Source: Baffinella frigidus (lineage: Eukaryota > Cryptophyceae > Cryptomonadales > Baffinellaceae). Taken from it: a DNA stretch of 17,348 nt. Made by a program: the position numbers and the translations under genes. The notes beneath the pieces were generated by a model. It was given only the letters and a program-made list of their open reading frames with translations, ran no database searches and was not told the origin of the DNA. Of this stretch, positions 1-7,372 are shown piece after piece. Position 1 is the stretch's first letter. The number at the start of each line of letters is the position of its first letter. The stretch spans positions 1,200,804 to 1,218,151 of the forward strand of contig MU646305.1 in assembly GCA_026770585.1 (NCBI GenBank), read 5' to 3'.

Positions 1-40
1 GGGGGGGGGGGGGGGGGGGGGGAGAGAGGGGGAGAGAGCC
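1..40. repeat. G homopolymer and GA-rich low-complexity start
   Basis: The window opens with 22 consecutive G followed by GA-rich sequence to about position 38. It could be genuine low-complexity DNA, but a homopolymer exactly at the window start is also what a poor assembly edge looks like. No function is assigned. Confidence 0.7.
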
Positions 41-734
41 GCACCTTGATAGTGGGGTGGGACCGTGGCGGGAGGGCGCGTACGATGATGCAAGGCGATC
101 AGTGGCACGGGTATCAACAATAATAGAATGAGAATACATGTTCTCGGTGGGGGTGCATACGGCGGGAGTGTTGGTAGTAATAAAGGTCTCTCGTCGGACA
201 ACAGATATGCCTGAACATGCACTAGAGTCGTCCTCTCGGCTCCGTGACTCTCAGTACTCCATGGTGAATGGTGCATACATGCTCAGCCTCAGTCGAATTT
301 GAATCCTATTCTGAAGTTGACATGCTGGGTGTGTGGTACAAATCCGTCAGCTCTGAAGCGGAAAAGGCCTGTTCTCACAAAAATGGCGAGACCGGATAGA
401 CTGAGACAGAGCTGGGAGCCGTTTGAGAAAGGCGCTGCCCGTCGCCCGCTAACAGCTGCTGCCCGCTGTTTTTTGCTGTTGCGTGCCCCCGCCCGCTTTC
501 CCACTTAGCAGCCACCCCTGCCTTTTGGGGATCGGCTCCCACCCGGGAGGCAACTTCTGGACCAATCGATGGTTTCTTAAGCCACCTCCCATACACATGC
601 GCCCGGAATCCGGGCGCATCTGTGGGATGACTTAGGATTTGCCCCTGGGTTGCATCCATGGTTGATCTGAAATATTGCGAAGGACCTAGCAGGAGAAGTC
701 TGCAGGCGACACGCCCGTGTACACAGAAGATTGA
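41..734. other. Non-coding stretch with one hairpin
   Basis: No convincing gene is seen here; open frames on both strands lack coding-like codon use. A 23-nt hairpin (597-619, 11-bp arms around one base, arm ATGCGCCCGGA) is clear. The segment around 150-196 (GGGGGTGCA, then GTAGTAATAAAGGTCTCT) resembles 13438-13532, so it is a dispersed repeat of unknown nature. Confidence 0.5.
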
Positions 735-1373
735 ATGTTTATTTACACCGGACATGTTACCGCGCGGGTGGGCGCGGGAACCCCCTTGACCCAACTCGCG
801 CGGGTGGGCTTCATCAGCACCTGCTGGAATCCCGCCCCATACTGGGATCCATCGTGCCTCGCACACTTCCCCCAAGACTCGACGGAGTTGCAGGCGGAGA
901 GCATCGCAGAGCGCGTCCCGGACGCATCGTCAACTACCTCTTCGCTCGGAGGGAACAGAGAACGCGGCTCCACGTTGAGTGAACCCGACAACCCAAGCGG
1001 CGACAACTTAGTGGTCGCGTCGGACGTTGTGGGAGCGGCCGAGGAGGGCCTCCACCCGTGCATCGACCCGCCGAACCCAATGTCTTTCGTGTCGTGCTCC
1101 CCCGCGTACTTATCGCATGGGGAGCTCGGGAGGCTGAACGAGAAGCTTTTGGCCAGCGAAGCCTTGAAGCTGGAAGACTTCCATAAACCTCTGGAAGGGG
1201 AAAGCCTCGGCAGGAAGCTTCCGGACGCTTGGGCCGCGTTCCCCGTCATCGGCGGCCCTCTTTCCCCGCGGCCCACGGAGATCCACGAAATCGTCTTCCA
1301 GAAGCAAGAGGAAATATGTAATGATGGACCCTTCCCAGAAGCCCTTCTTGGAGGGGTACGAACGAAACTGTAA
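735..1373 (+). CDS. Unrecognised GC-rich ORF, 212 aa, hypothetical protein
   Basis: I do not recognise this product. The frame is open for 212 codons and uses G/C-ending codons strongly (GAG, AAG, CTC, GCC, ATC, TTC dominate from about 770 to 1300), much like the exons of the downstream transporter. An antisense ORF over the same region lacks that bias. The ATG at 735 lies directly after an in-frame TGA, but the coding-like composition begins only around codon 8, so the true 5' end may be a splice acceptor rather than this ATG. The translation has a Cys/Trp/Pro-rich N-terminal part (near CWNPAPYWDP), a Ser/Thr-rich middle and a charged C-terminal half. No signal peptide, membrane segment or known motif is visible. 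The last ten or so codons are less biased, so the 3' end may be an intron or decayed sequence. It could be one exon of a larger gene or a gene fragment. Confidence 0.45.
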   Translation: MFIYTGHVTARVGAGTPLTQLARVGFISTCWNPAPYWDPSCLAHFPQDSTELQAESIAERVPDASSTTSSLGGNRERGSTLSEPDNPSGDNLVVASDVVGAAEEGLHPCIDPPNPMSFVSCSPAYLSHGELGRLNEKLLASEALKLEDFHKPLEGESLGRKLPDAWAAFPVIGGPLSPRPTEIHEIVFQKQEEICNDGPFPEALLGGVRTKL

Positions 1374-1897
1374 CTCAACCCCCAACTCCCGGCCCCCTAG
1401 GCCCCTCTTTTCAAAGATACGTACTTTACTACCAAGGTCGTACTGAAACAGATGCGTGTTTGGTGTTTCACGGGAGTCGTGGCAAACCAGGAAACTGTCA
1501 CGACAGGTTATGTTGAGGCACGCCGGGGAACATTCTAAAGTCAACTATTGGATTGTTCCAGGAGGAAACATGCCTAAAGTCAGCATTTATTAGTCACGTT
1601 ATCCCCGGATATCCGGGGGCATTGTGATCCGCAGCTGTCAATTGGGAGGTGTGCTTATCTTCATTCTTTTGGACGTGACCAAATCGATGAGTGCATCCTC
1701 ATGACTTTTCGTCTGGTAAAGAACTGTAAATTCATTATGTACACCGTTTCGTTGAAAAGGTGGAAACATGAACCTGTTTTGATCATGTTTCGTTGTCGTG
1801 TGACCGGTTTGTTCTTGAACTCCCACCCCCTCACTGGGCCCTCAGGCCCCTGTAACATGCAAAAAAAAATATCTTAGGCCCACGCAGCAACACAAAC
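1374..1897. promoter_or_regulatory. Intergenic region and presumed 5' flank of the ammonium transporter
   Basis: No gene is seen. A perfect 16-bp palindrome CCCCGGATATCCGGGG lies at 1604-1619. Just before the transporter start there is an A-run (1861-1869) and the context ACAAACATGG, a reasonable eukaryotic initiation context. Promoter and 5' UTR are inferred from position only; no TATA box or known operator is identified. Confidence 0.35.
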
Positions 1898-4800
1898 ATG
1901 GACGCGCACCTGGCGGACTATGAGCGGATGGTGGAGAAGATGGGGTACATGCAGGGCAACATGACCGCGATGGACGAGCGCCTTGTTGCCGCGGAGGGCT
2001 CGGCGGCGGGCAACTCGATGGGCCTCGACATTTCGTGGCTCATTATCTGCGGTACCGTCCACTCTCTCACCTCAACCGTCCTTCTCGCACGTGTGCCCTG
2101 CCCGAACCAGAGTGAAGCACTTGCAGTATTGAGTAGTTTGCCAGCCAGATTGCCAGCTTCCCACCTTGCTGGGTTGCTGGGGCAGGTTTTCGTGAGTCCT
2201 ATCGTGGGCCCAAACAAGATTTCCGACCCGAGGCTCACAAGATTTCACGCTCACTCCGGAACCCGCGTGCAGGAGCCCTCGTTTTCTTCATGCAGGCGGG
2301 CTTCTCCATGCTAGAGGCCGGCGCCGTCAGCAACAAGAACGTCGTCAACATCCTCTTCAAGAACGTACAGTTCCTTCCCGAAGTTACAGTTCGCTCCCCC
2401 CGATATTTTCCAGCGTCGTTCTTGAAGCACTCCGTAGCTTGAGATTCCTGTTCGGACGAGACAGGCTGCGCTCGTCCTGCAGTTTGAGGAGCGTGGCCGA
2501 GAGTAGGTTGTACCTTCCGCTATGATTGTCTTCTCTTGGAGTCGTCCATATGCCGCGGGCGCCACAAACTCTGCTTGCAAGTCGCATCGTGCTTCTCAGG
2601 GGGGGCTTTCCCTCGGGGCGTGAGATCCCATCCCACAGCGTGAGATGTCATCCCACAGCATCACGAACTTACAGCTGACTCCCTCACGTGCAGATCATGG
2701 ACGCGTCGATCGCCGGGATCTTCTTCTGGGCATTCGGGTACGCCGCCGCGTACGGCCCCACCATGGGCGGCTTCATCGGCACGGGCAACCTCTTCATCCT
2801 CGACATCCACAACAACGCTGGCGGGGACGTGGCCACCGCGAGCGACGGCTGGGAGGGATGGTACCTCCCCCCCCCCCCTCCCCTGTCTCTCGCCCTCAGT
2901 CCCGCCCCACACTTCAAGGTGCTCGCGGGCTGCTAGATCCCCTACGTCTCGTGCCACCTTACCTCCTGGCGTGAAGCGGTCGTGTTTAACACTTGATTAA
3001 CCCATCCCACCCTCCCTGCCTCTCCCTCTCCCCCTCTCACTCTCCCTCTCTCCCCCCCCCCGCGCAGGTTCTTCCAGTGGGCGTTCGCGGGCACAGCCGC
3101 AACGATCGTGTCGGGGTCGGTCGCGGAGCGCACCAAGTTCCACGCCTACCTCATCTACTCCGCGCTCTGCGCGACGTTCATCTACCCGGTCGTGGTGCAC
3201 TGGGGCTGGGGCTCGGGGTTCCTCTCCGCGTGGGGCGCCATGCCGGACGACAACGGCGACGCCCGCCCGCTCTTCTCCGGCACCTCCGCGTCCAACGGCA
3301 TGATCGACTTCGCTGGGTCGGGCATCGTGCACATGGTGGGCGGCGTGTCGGGGCTCGTGGGCGCCATGGTCGTGGGGGCGCGCAAGGGGCGGTTCGTGGA
3401 CGGGGAGCTCAAGGCGATGCCGGGGCACAGCACTGTGCTGCAGGCGCTCGGCACCACGATCCTGTAAACCCCAAACCCTGAACCGAAACCCGAAACCCCG
3501 AGGCCTGAACGCTGACCCCTGAAACCCCCGAGGCCTGAGCGCCGACCCCTAAACCCCAAACCCTGAACGCTAGGTGGTTCGGGTGGTACGGCTTCAACTG
3601 CGGCTCGACGCTCATGCTCTCCGGCGGCGCGGCCAACCTGGCGGGCAAGGTAACCCCTAAACCCTCACCCCTCACCCCTCACCACGCCTCGTCTCTCCCT
3701 CACCACCACGACCTGTCTCTCTCGCTCGCTCGCTCTATTCTCACCTGCTGTGCCTTGTCTTTGACTCGCGCACCACTCTCTCTCCCAAGGTGGCGGTGAC
3801 GACGACGCTCTCGGCGACGATGGCGTGCCTCACCGCGACCCTCATCTCCTTCATCTTCGAGAAGAGCTTCGATATCGGCAAGACCCACTCCCCGAACCCT
3901 CAACTCACACACACACACTCCCCCCACCCTCCCCTCATCTCCGTCATCTTCGAGAAGACCTTCGACATACGTGAGCCTAAACCCCAGACTCTCAACCGTA
4001 AACCCGAAAGCAGGCATCGCGCTCAACGGCATCCTCGCAGGGCTCGTCGGTACACCCCAAACCCTAACCCCTCAAACCTCAAACCCTAAACTCGTCGCTA
4101 CACCCAAAACCCTACACTCTACACCCTGCACCCTACGTGGTGTAGGACCCTAAACCCTAAACCTACACCACTCCGAACCCTACACCCAACCCCCAAACCG
4201 CACCTCCCAAACCCTCAACCCTACACCCCAGCCCCCAAATCCTAAACCCTCAACCCTCAACCCTCAACCCTAAATTCCAGGCATCACGGCCAACTGCTCA
4301 GTCGTCGACCCGTGGCACGCGGTTTACCCCTAAACCCTAAATCCTTAACCCCACACCCTATACCCTAAAGCCCAAACCTCAAGCCCTAAACCCCAAACCC
4401 CAAACCAGGTCCTCATCGGTTTCATCTCCGCATGGGTCTACTACGGTACCCGACCCCTACTCCCCAACCCTGGGCCCCGAACCCCTATCCCTTAAATCCG
4501 ATCGCCCCCACCCCAAAACCCCAACCTCCAATCCCCAACCCCAAATCCTAAACCCTGAACCCCAAACACCACACCCTAAACCAACCCCTAACAATCCTAA
4601 ACCCTAAACCCCGGGCGACCCTAAACCTTGCACCCTGAACAATTAACCATCAACCCTAAACCCTCAACCCCTCACAGGCTCGCGGCGGCTCCTCTTCTTC
4701 CTCAAGATCGATGATCCCCTCGACGCCTTCCCCATCCATGGCTGCTGCGGTGCACCCTCAACCCTGAGAGACAGAGCGCGAGAGAGGGAGAGAGAGGGAG

Positions 4801-6445
4801 AGAGAGGGATAGCGCGATAGCGCGCGAGAGAGAGAGAGAGAGGGAGAGAGTCCCTCCGACGCCTTCCCATCCTGCTGCGGTGCATCCTTAACCCTGTGAG
4901 AGAGGGAGAGAGAGGGAGAAGGAGAGGAAGGAAGAGGGAGAGAGAGGGAGAGAGTCCCTCCGACGCTTTCCCCATCCATGGCTGCTGCGGTGCATCCTTG
5001 ACCCTGAGAGCGAGCGAGCGCGCGCACGAGAGAGAGAGAGCGAGCGAGAGCCCCTCGACGCCTTCCCCATCCATGGCTGCTGCTGTAAACCCTAAAACCC
5101 TCAAACCCTCAACCCTCAACCCTACACCAGGCTACTGGGGGCTGCTCGCCACAGGCATCTTCTGCACCGACGAGAACGTCCGAACCCTCAACCCTAAACC
5201 CCAAACCCAAACTGCACGGAGGGGAACGTCCGAACCCTGAACCCTAAACCCCAAACCCCAAACCCAAACTGTACGGACGAGAACGTCAGAATCTCTACAC
5301 CCTAAACCCCACACCCCAAACCCTAAACCCCATACGGAACAACAGGTGCAGTACGCCGCGTACCCGAACGTGAACACGGCATGCGCGTCCGGCGAGCAGT
5401 TCGGCGTCCAGGCAACCCCCCGACCCTAGGAGAGGGTGTGAGAGAGGGTGTGAGAGGGTGTGCGAGAGGGTGGCGCAGGAAGGCGTCTAGGCAACCCCCA
5501 ACCCCTAACCCCGGAGCGTCTTTGTTCGCACGGGGCACGTCCGATAAAAACACTCCCCAGCGACCTCCGAAGCTTGCGCGTCAGCCCTCTTTGAGTGTTA
5601 GCGTTGGCCATTTGCCCGCGGGGTGTTGAGGTCGTTCCCGTGGAGTGTTGGCGTTGGAGCCATTTGCCCTCGGAGGGTTGGCGTTGGAGCCATTTAACCC
5701 CTTACCCCCCTAACAGGCTGTGGGCGGCCTCGTCATCTTCATCTGGTCGTTCGCCATCTCAGGTCTCGCCCAACACCTACACCCTACACCCTGCACCCTG
5801 CACCCAAAACTTGTTCTTTTTCGTTGTCACTCTCGATACAGGGCCTAGATAGGCCCTTCGGCCTTGAGTGGAAACCCTCAACTCTCAACCCTAACCCCTA
5901 ACCCCTACCAGGCCTGGTGTTCCTGGCTATGAAGTTCACGATCGGGGTCCGCGTCTCTGAGGAGGTCGAACCCCAAACCCCAAACCCTAAACCCTAAATC
6001 CCTAAACCTTAAAAACACAAACCCTAATAACCAACCCCTAAACCCCAAACCCTGACCCCTCGACCCTAAACCCGAAACCCGCAAGCAGGTCGAGGATCAG
6101 GGTCTGGACTTCTCCGAGCATGGCCTCGACTTCATTGACGTCGACGCCAAGCCGGCTGCACAGGTTCAACCCGAAACCCTCAACCCTCTACTACCAGCCC
6201 ATACAACGTAACCCACCAGCCCATACAACGTAACCCGAACCCCCAAACCCGAAACCCTGAACCCTGAACCCTGCAAAGGTTCAACCCGAAACCCTCGACC
6301 CTTCAACCCGAACCCCTAAACTCCTAGCCCCTACAACGTTACCCTAACCCCCAAACACCAACCACTGAACCCTGAACCCTGAACCCTAAACCAGGTTATC
6401 GTCGTGGGGCAGGGTGCAGGCGACAACAAGGTGGCGCCTTTGTAG
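1898..6445 (+). CDS. AMT1: Ammonium transporter, AMT/MEP/Rh family, 16 exons
   Basis: Membrane channel moving ammonium/ammonia into the cell. Proposed exons: 1898-2051, 2273-2364, 2694-2860, 3068-3463, 3574-3649, 3790-3877, 4014-4049, 4281-4321, 4409-4445, 4678-4749, 5131-5177, 5346-5411, 5717-5762, 5912-5964, 6089-6163, 6395-6445. They total 1497 nt and keep frame at every junction, giving 498 residues plus TAG, the usual AMT1 size. Family landmarks in order: [16 protein letters not shown] (about 47-62), NILFKN (77-82), [16 protein letters not shown] (139-154), HWGWG (182-186), [13 protein letters not shown] (218-230) with the first pore histidine H227, [11 protein letters not shown] (271-281), [13 protein letters not shown] (338-350), and [10 protein letters not shown] (378-387) with the second pore histidine H383. 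About 11 hydrophobic segments are expected. The tail has RVSEE and LDFSEHG, the conserved cytosolic gating region; S466 is near where plant AMT1 carries a regulatory threonine. All introns end in AG. Introns 6 and 12 appear to begin GC, chosen because they restore family consensus (FDIG-IALNG, FGVQ-AVGG). The introns are rich in CCCTAAA-like repeats and six contain copies of the preceding exon end. Individual boundaries, especially exons 6, 10, 11 and 12, are less certain than the family call. Confidence 0.93.
2618..2657. repeat. 20-bp tandem duplication in AMT intron 2
   Basis: Two adjacent 20-bp units (2618-2637 and 2638-2657), both reading GCGTGAGAT..CATCCCACA and differing at two bases, lie about 36 bp before the splice acceptor at 2692-2693. 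They illustrate the tendency of introns here to hold short direct repeats. Confidence 0.8.
3464..3573 (+). repeat. AMT intron 4, bounded by an exact 19-bp direct repeat
   Basis: The 110-bp intron begins GTAAAC and ends CTAG. The 19-mer TAAACCCCAAACCCTGAAC occurs exactly at 3465-3483, one base inside the donor, and at 3550-3568, five bases before the acceptor end. Between them is a second tandem pair containing GAGGCCTGA (about 3496-3523 and 3526-3549). The intron is therefore almost entirely repeats. Confidence 0.85.
3878..4013 (+). repeat. AMT intron 6: putative GC-AG intron carrying a copy of the exon 6 end
   Basis: After ATC-G the next bases are GCAAGA, a good GC-type donor, and the acceptor is CAG at 4011-4013. 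Within the intron, 3934-3969 is a copy of exon 6 sequence 3841-3876 (32 of 36 bases match by eye), followed by C and GTGAGC, a canonical-looking GT donor. Splicing from the copy would keep frame (exon 3790-3970 is also phase 1) but would insert 31 residues and change one. The short form matches family consensus better. Confidence 0.65.
4043..4115 (+). repeat. Exon 7 end plus donor duplicated in intron 7
   Basis: The exon 7/intron 7 border (CTCGTCG followed by GTACACCCC, from 4043) recurs at 4091-4115 as CTCGTCG followed by CTACACCC and the same AAACCCTA-like continuation. The copy has G to C at the first donor base, so it is not usable as a GT site. Exon 7 itself is only 36 nt. Confidence 0.75.
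4716..5090 (+). repeat. Four-copy tandem repeat of the exon 10 end and donor, with GA-rich spacers
   Basis: The last 34 nt of exon 10 plus its donor recur at about 4851-4890, 4955-4999 and 5051-5090. The donor dinucleotide recurs at 4750, 4880, 4990 and 5085. The first two copies keep GTGCAT, near-identical to the true GTGCAC; the last has GTAAAC. Copies are joined by GAGAGA-rich spacers (4768-4850, 4897-4954, 5006-5050), giving units of roughly 95-130 bp. Copy 1 lacks a few bases of the exon part. Read-through from exon 10 meets TGA within a few codons, so the copies are not a longer exon. Confidence 0.85.
5167..5291 (+). repeat. Three-copy repeat of the exon 11 end and donor
   Basis: The exon 11 end (..GACGAGAAC followed by GTCCGAACCC, donor at 5178) recurs in intron 11 at 5214-5243 (GGGGAAC, GTCCGAACCC, donor-like GT at 5228) and at 5271-5291 (GACGAGAAC, GTCAGAA, GT at 5285). 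The units are about 50-57 bp and include CCCTAAACCCCAAACC filler. Which GTC is used is chosen by family length and frame only. Confidence 0.75.
5401..5499 (+). repeat. Exon 12 end duplicated in intron 12, with a GA-rich tandem between
   Basis: GGCGTCCAGGCAACCCCC at the exon 12/intron 12 border (from 5403) recurs as GGCGTCTAGGCAACCCCC at 5482-5499. Between them, 5431-5475 is a short tandem of GAGAGGGTGTG-like units. The border reads CAG followed by GCAACC, so intron 12 is interpreted as a GC-AG intron; using the GT two codons earlier would delete the conserved Val-Gln. Confidence 0.65.
5592..5695 (+). repeat. About 30-bp minisatellite in intron 12
   Basis: Three to four degenerate units built on GAGTGTTGGCGTTGGAGCC then ATTTGCCC lie between 5592 and 5695, close to the acceptor at 5715-5716. 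It has no coding likeness. Confidence 0.7.
6157..6325 (+). repeat. Exon 15 end plus donor duplicated in intron 15
   Basis: CTGCACAGGTTCAACCCGAA at the exon 15/intron 15 border (from 6157; GT at 6164) recurs as CTGCAAAGGTTCAACCCGAA from 6271. The downstream parts also correspond (CCCATACAACGTAACC versus CCCCTACAACGTTACC), giving a unit of about 114 bp. A smaller repeat, ACCAGCCCATACAACGTAAC, is itself present twice within the first unit. Confidence 0.8.
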
Positions 6446-6466
6446 AGTGCGAGATGTCTGGGGATA

Positions 6467-6585
6467 CAGGGGTACCTCGCTCATAAGAAACCACTTCCCC
6501 CAAGGACCCTACAGTAAGTGTATGCTTAGGGCCCTACGGTGGTCCTAGGGGGGGGGGGCGTTCTCTTATGAGCGAGGTACCGCTG
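6467..6585 (+). mobile_element. Family 1 TA-flanked foldback element (subfamily 1a) in the AMT 3' flank
   Basis: A 119-bp element with ends CAGGGGTACCTCGCTCATAA and the matching inverted end (one mismatch, CGCTG), flanked by TA on both sides (6465-6466 and 6586-6587). It begins 21 bp after the transporter stop codon, so it probably lies in the 3' UTR, where the transcript could form a long hairpin. The centre contains TAGGGCCCTACGG. TA duplications are typical of Tc1/mariner-type transposition; no transposase is present, so it is called a MITE-like element. Confidence 0.85.
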
Positions 6586-6594
6586 TACAACTCT

Positions 6595-6656
6595 CTGGGG
6601 ATGCAGCCCCGTGTAGGATGGCTGGAGTGACTTGACACTCGGGGCTGCATCCCCAG
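6595..6656. repeat. 62-bp foldback with perfect 17-bp arms
   Basis: CTGGGGATGCAGCCCCG (6595-6611) is perfectly inverted at 6640-6656 around a 28-base loop. It is unrelated in sequence to the family 1 ends. It could be a small transposable element or an RNA hairpin in the transporter 3' flank; a TGTAA, a polyadenylation signal in green algae, lies just downstream at 6673-6677. Confidence 0.7.
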
Positions 6657-6723
6657 AAGCTGCCGCTTGCAGTGTAAACTTAATTTATTGAATGTGGTCA
6701 ACGATCTCTCGAGGTGTGCGGTA

Positions 6724-6964
6724 CAGGGGTACCTCGCTCATAAAAAAGCGCGCCCCCCACCCCACAGGACCACCATAGGGCCCGTGGCATATCCCTTCTG
6801 TGGGGTCCTTGGAGGAGGCGCTTTGTTATGAGCGAGGTACAGGGGTACCTCGCTCATAAGAAACAGCGCCCCCGTAGGACCCTACAGTAGGACTATGCCT
6901 AGGGCCCTATGGTGGTCCTACGGGGGGGGCAGTTTCTTATGAGCGAGGTACCCCTGTACCCCTG
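6724..6964. mobile_element. Family 1a element split by a nested family 1a element
   Basis: The outer element starts CAGGGGTACCTCGCTCATAA after TA (6722-6723). Its right terminal repeat is broken at the TA within GGTACC by a second copy (6840-6956); after that copy come TA (6957-6958) and the remaining CCCCTG (6959-6964). The final flanking TA has become AA. The outer core runs in the opposite orientation to most other copies. Confidence 0.85.
6840..6956 (+). mobile_element. Nested family 1a foldback element, 117 bp
   Basis: A complete copy from CAGGGGTACCTCGCTCATAA to its inverted end CGAGGTACCCCTG. It is flanked by TA at 6838-6839 and 6957-6958, both derived from the single TA of the host element's terminal repeat. 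This directly shows the TA target duplication and the exact element ends. Confidence 0.9.
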
Positions 6965-7020
6965 AAGTGGTGGTGGGGAGCGCACGTGCGGTGTTTTTAC
7001 CCTGCCGGAGGGCCGACACG

Positions 7021-7371
7021 CGTGGAGTTACTCCCAATCCCTCCCTCTAGCTCGCTCCCACACGTCTCACTATCGCGATAGTAACCACATCTCTTAACCC
7101 CCCCCCCTTCCCCCTCCCAGGACACGCACCACCCCCAGGGTGCCCCTATGCTTCTAGGACTACACGACCTTGCGCTGAAAGAACGCAACAAGTTGCGATC
7201 TGGGTGGGAACATCCCTGCTGCCGACGATGGAAGAGCTCGGTTCTTGTACCTGCCGCGAACGAGCGGTTTAGTCAACCGGTTCGGGAGGATTACATGGGT
7301 ACCGTGGAGTTACTCACAATGAAGGACACGCACCACCCCCAGGGTGCCCCTATGCTTCTAGGACTACATGT
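7021..7371 (+). pseudogene. Coding fragment with a 204-bp repeated unit
   Basis: Not recognised. From 7121 a frame stays open until the transposable element at 7373 and encodes DTHHPQGAPMLLGLH twice, at 7121-7165 and 7325-7369, exactly 68 codons apart. The phrase VELL followed by P or TMK precedes each copy. In the first copy an 82-bp insert (7039-7120) ending in a C/T-rich tract and CAG separates VELLP from DTHH and replaces four bases seen in the second copy. The segment between the repeats (about 7166-7300) is also open and basic. It may be an exon of a repeat-containing protein or a fragment left by duplication; no start or end is supported. Confidence 0.4.
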
Positions 7372-7372
7372 A

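Larger units (their letters stand above)
3464..6394 (+). repeat. Telomere-like CCCTAAA repeats throughout AMT introns 4-15
   Basis: Degenerate variants of CCCTAAA, CCCCAAA, CCCTCAA and CCCTGAA fill most of introns 4 and 6-15 and part of intron 5, always with the C-rich strand as the sense strand, while the exons between are ordinary GC-rich coding sequence. Introns 1-3 lack them. The unit is the complement of the TTTAGGG telomere repeat of plants and many algae, so these are interstitial telomere-like sequences. They are short, impure and interrupted by exons, so this is not a chromosome end. Confidence 0.9.

Noticed and set aside
375-875. Antisense frame of 166 codons
   Set aside because: No codon bias or motif; it overlaps a hairpin and the start of the better-supported plus-strand frame.
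743-1378. Antisense frame of 211 codons
   Set aside because: Shadow of the plus-strand frame 735-1373, which has the stronger third-position bias.
2997-3481. Long alternative frames over AMT exon 4 on both strands
   Set aside because: They overlap the exon that encodes clear AMT motifs and lack motifs of their own.
4678-4989. An extended exon 10 including the copied ends
   Set aside because: The frame meets TGA six codons after the normal donor, and the family alignment needs exon 11 ([11 protein letters not shown]) directly after HGCC.
4664-5119. Antisense frames rich in Ser/Leu/Arg ([10 protein letters not shown])
   Set aside because: Translation of GA/CT microsatellite spacers inside AMT intron 10.
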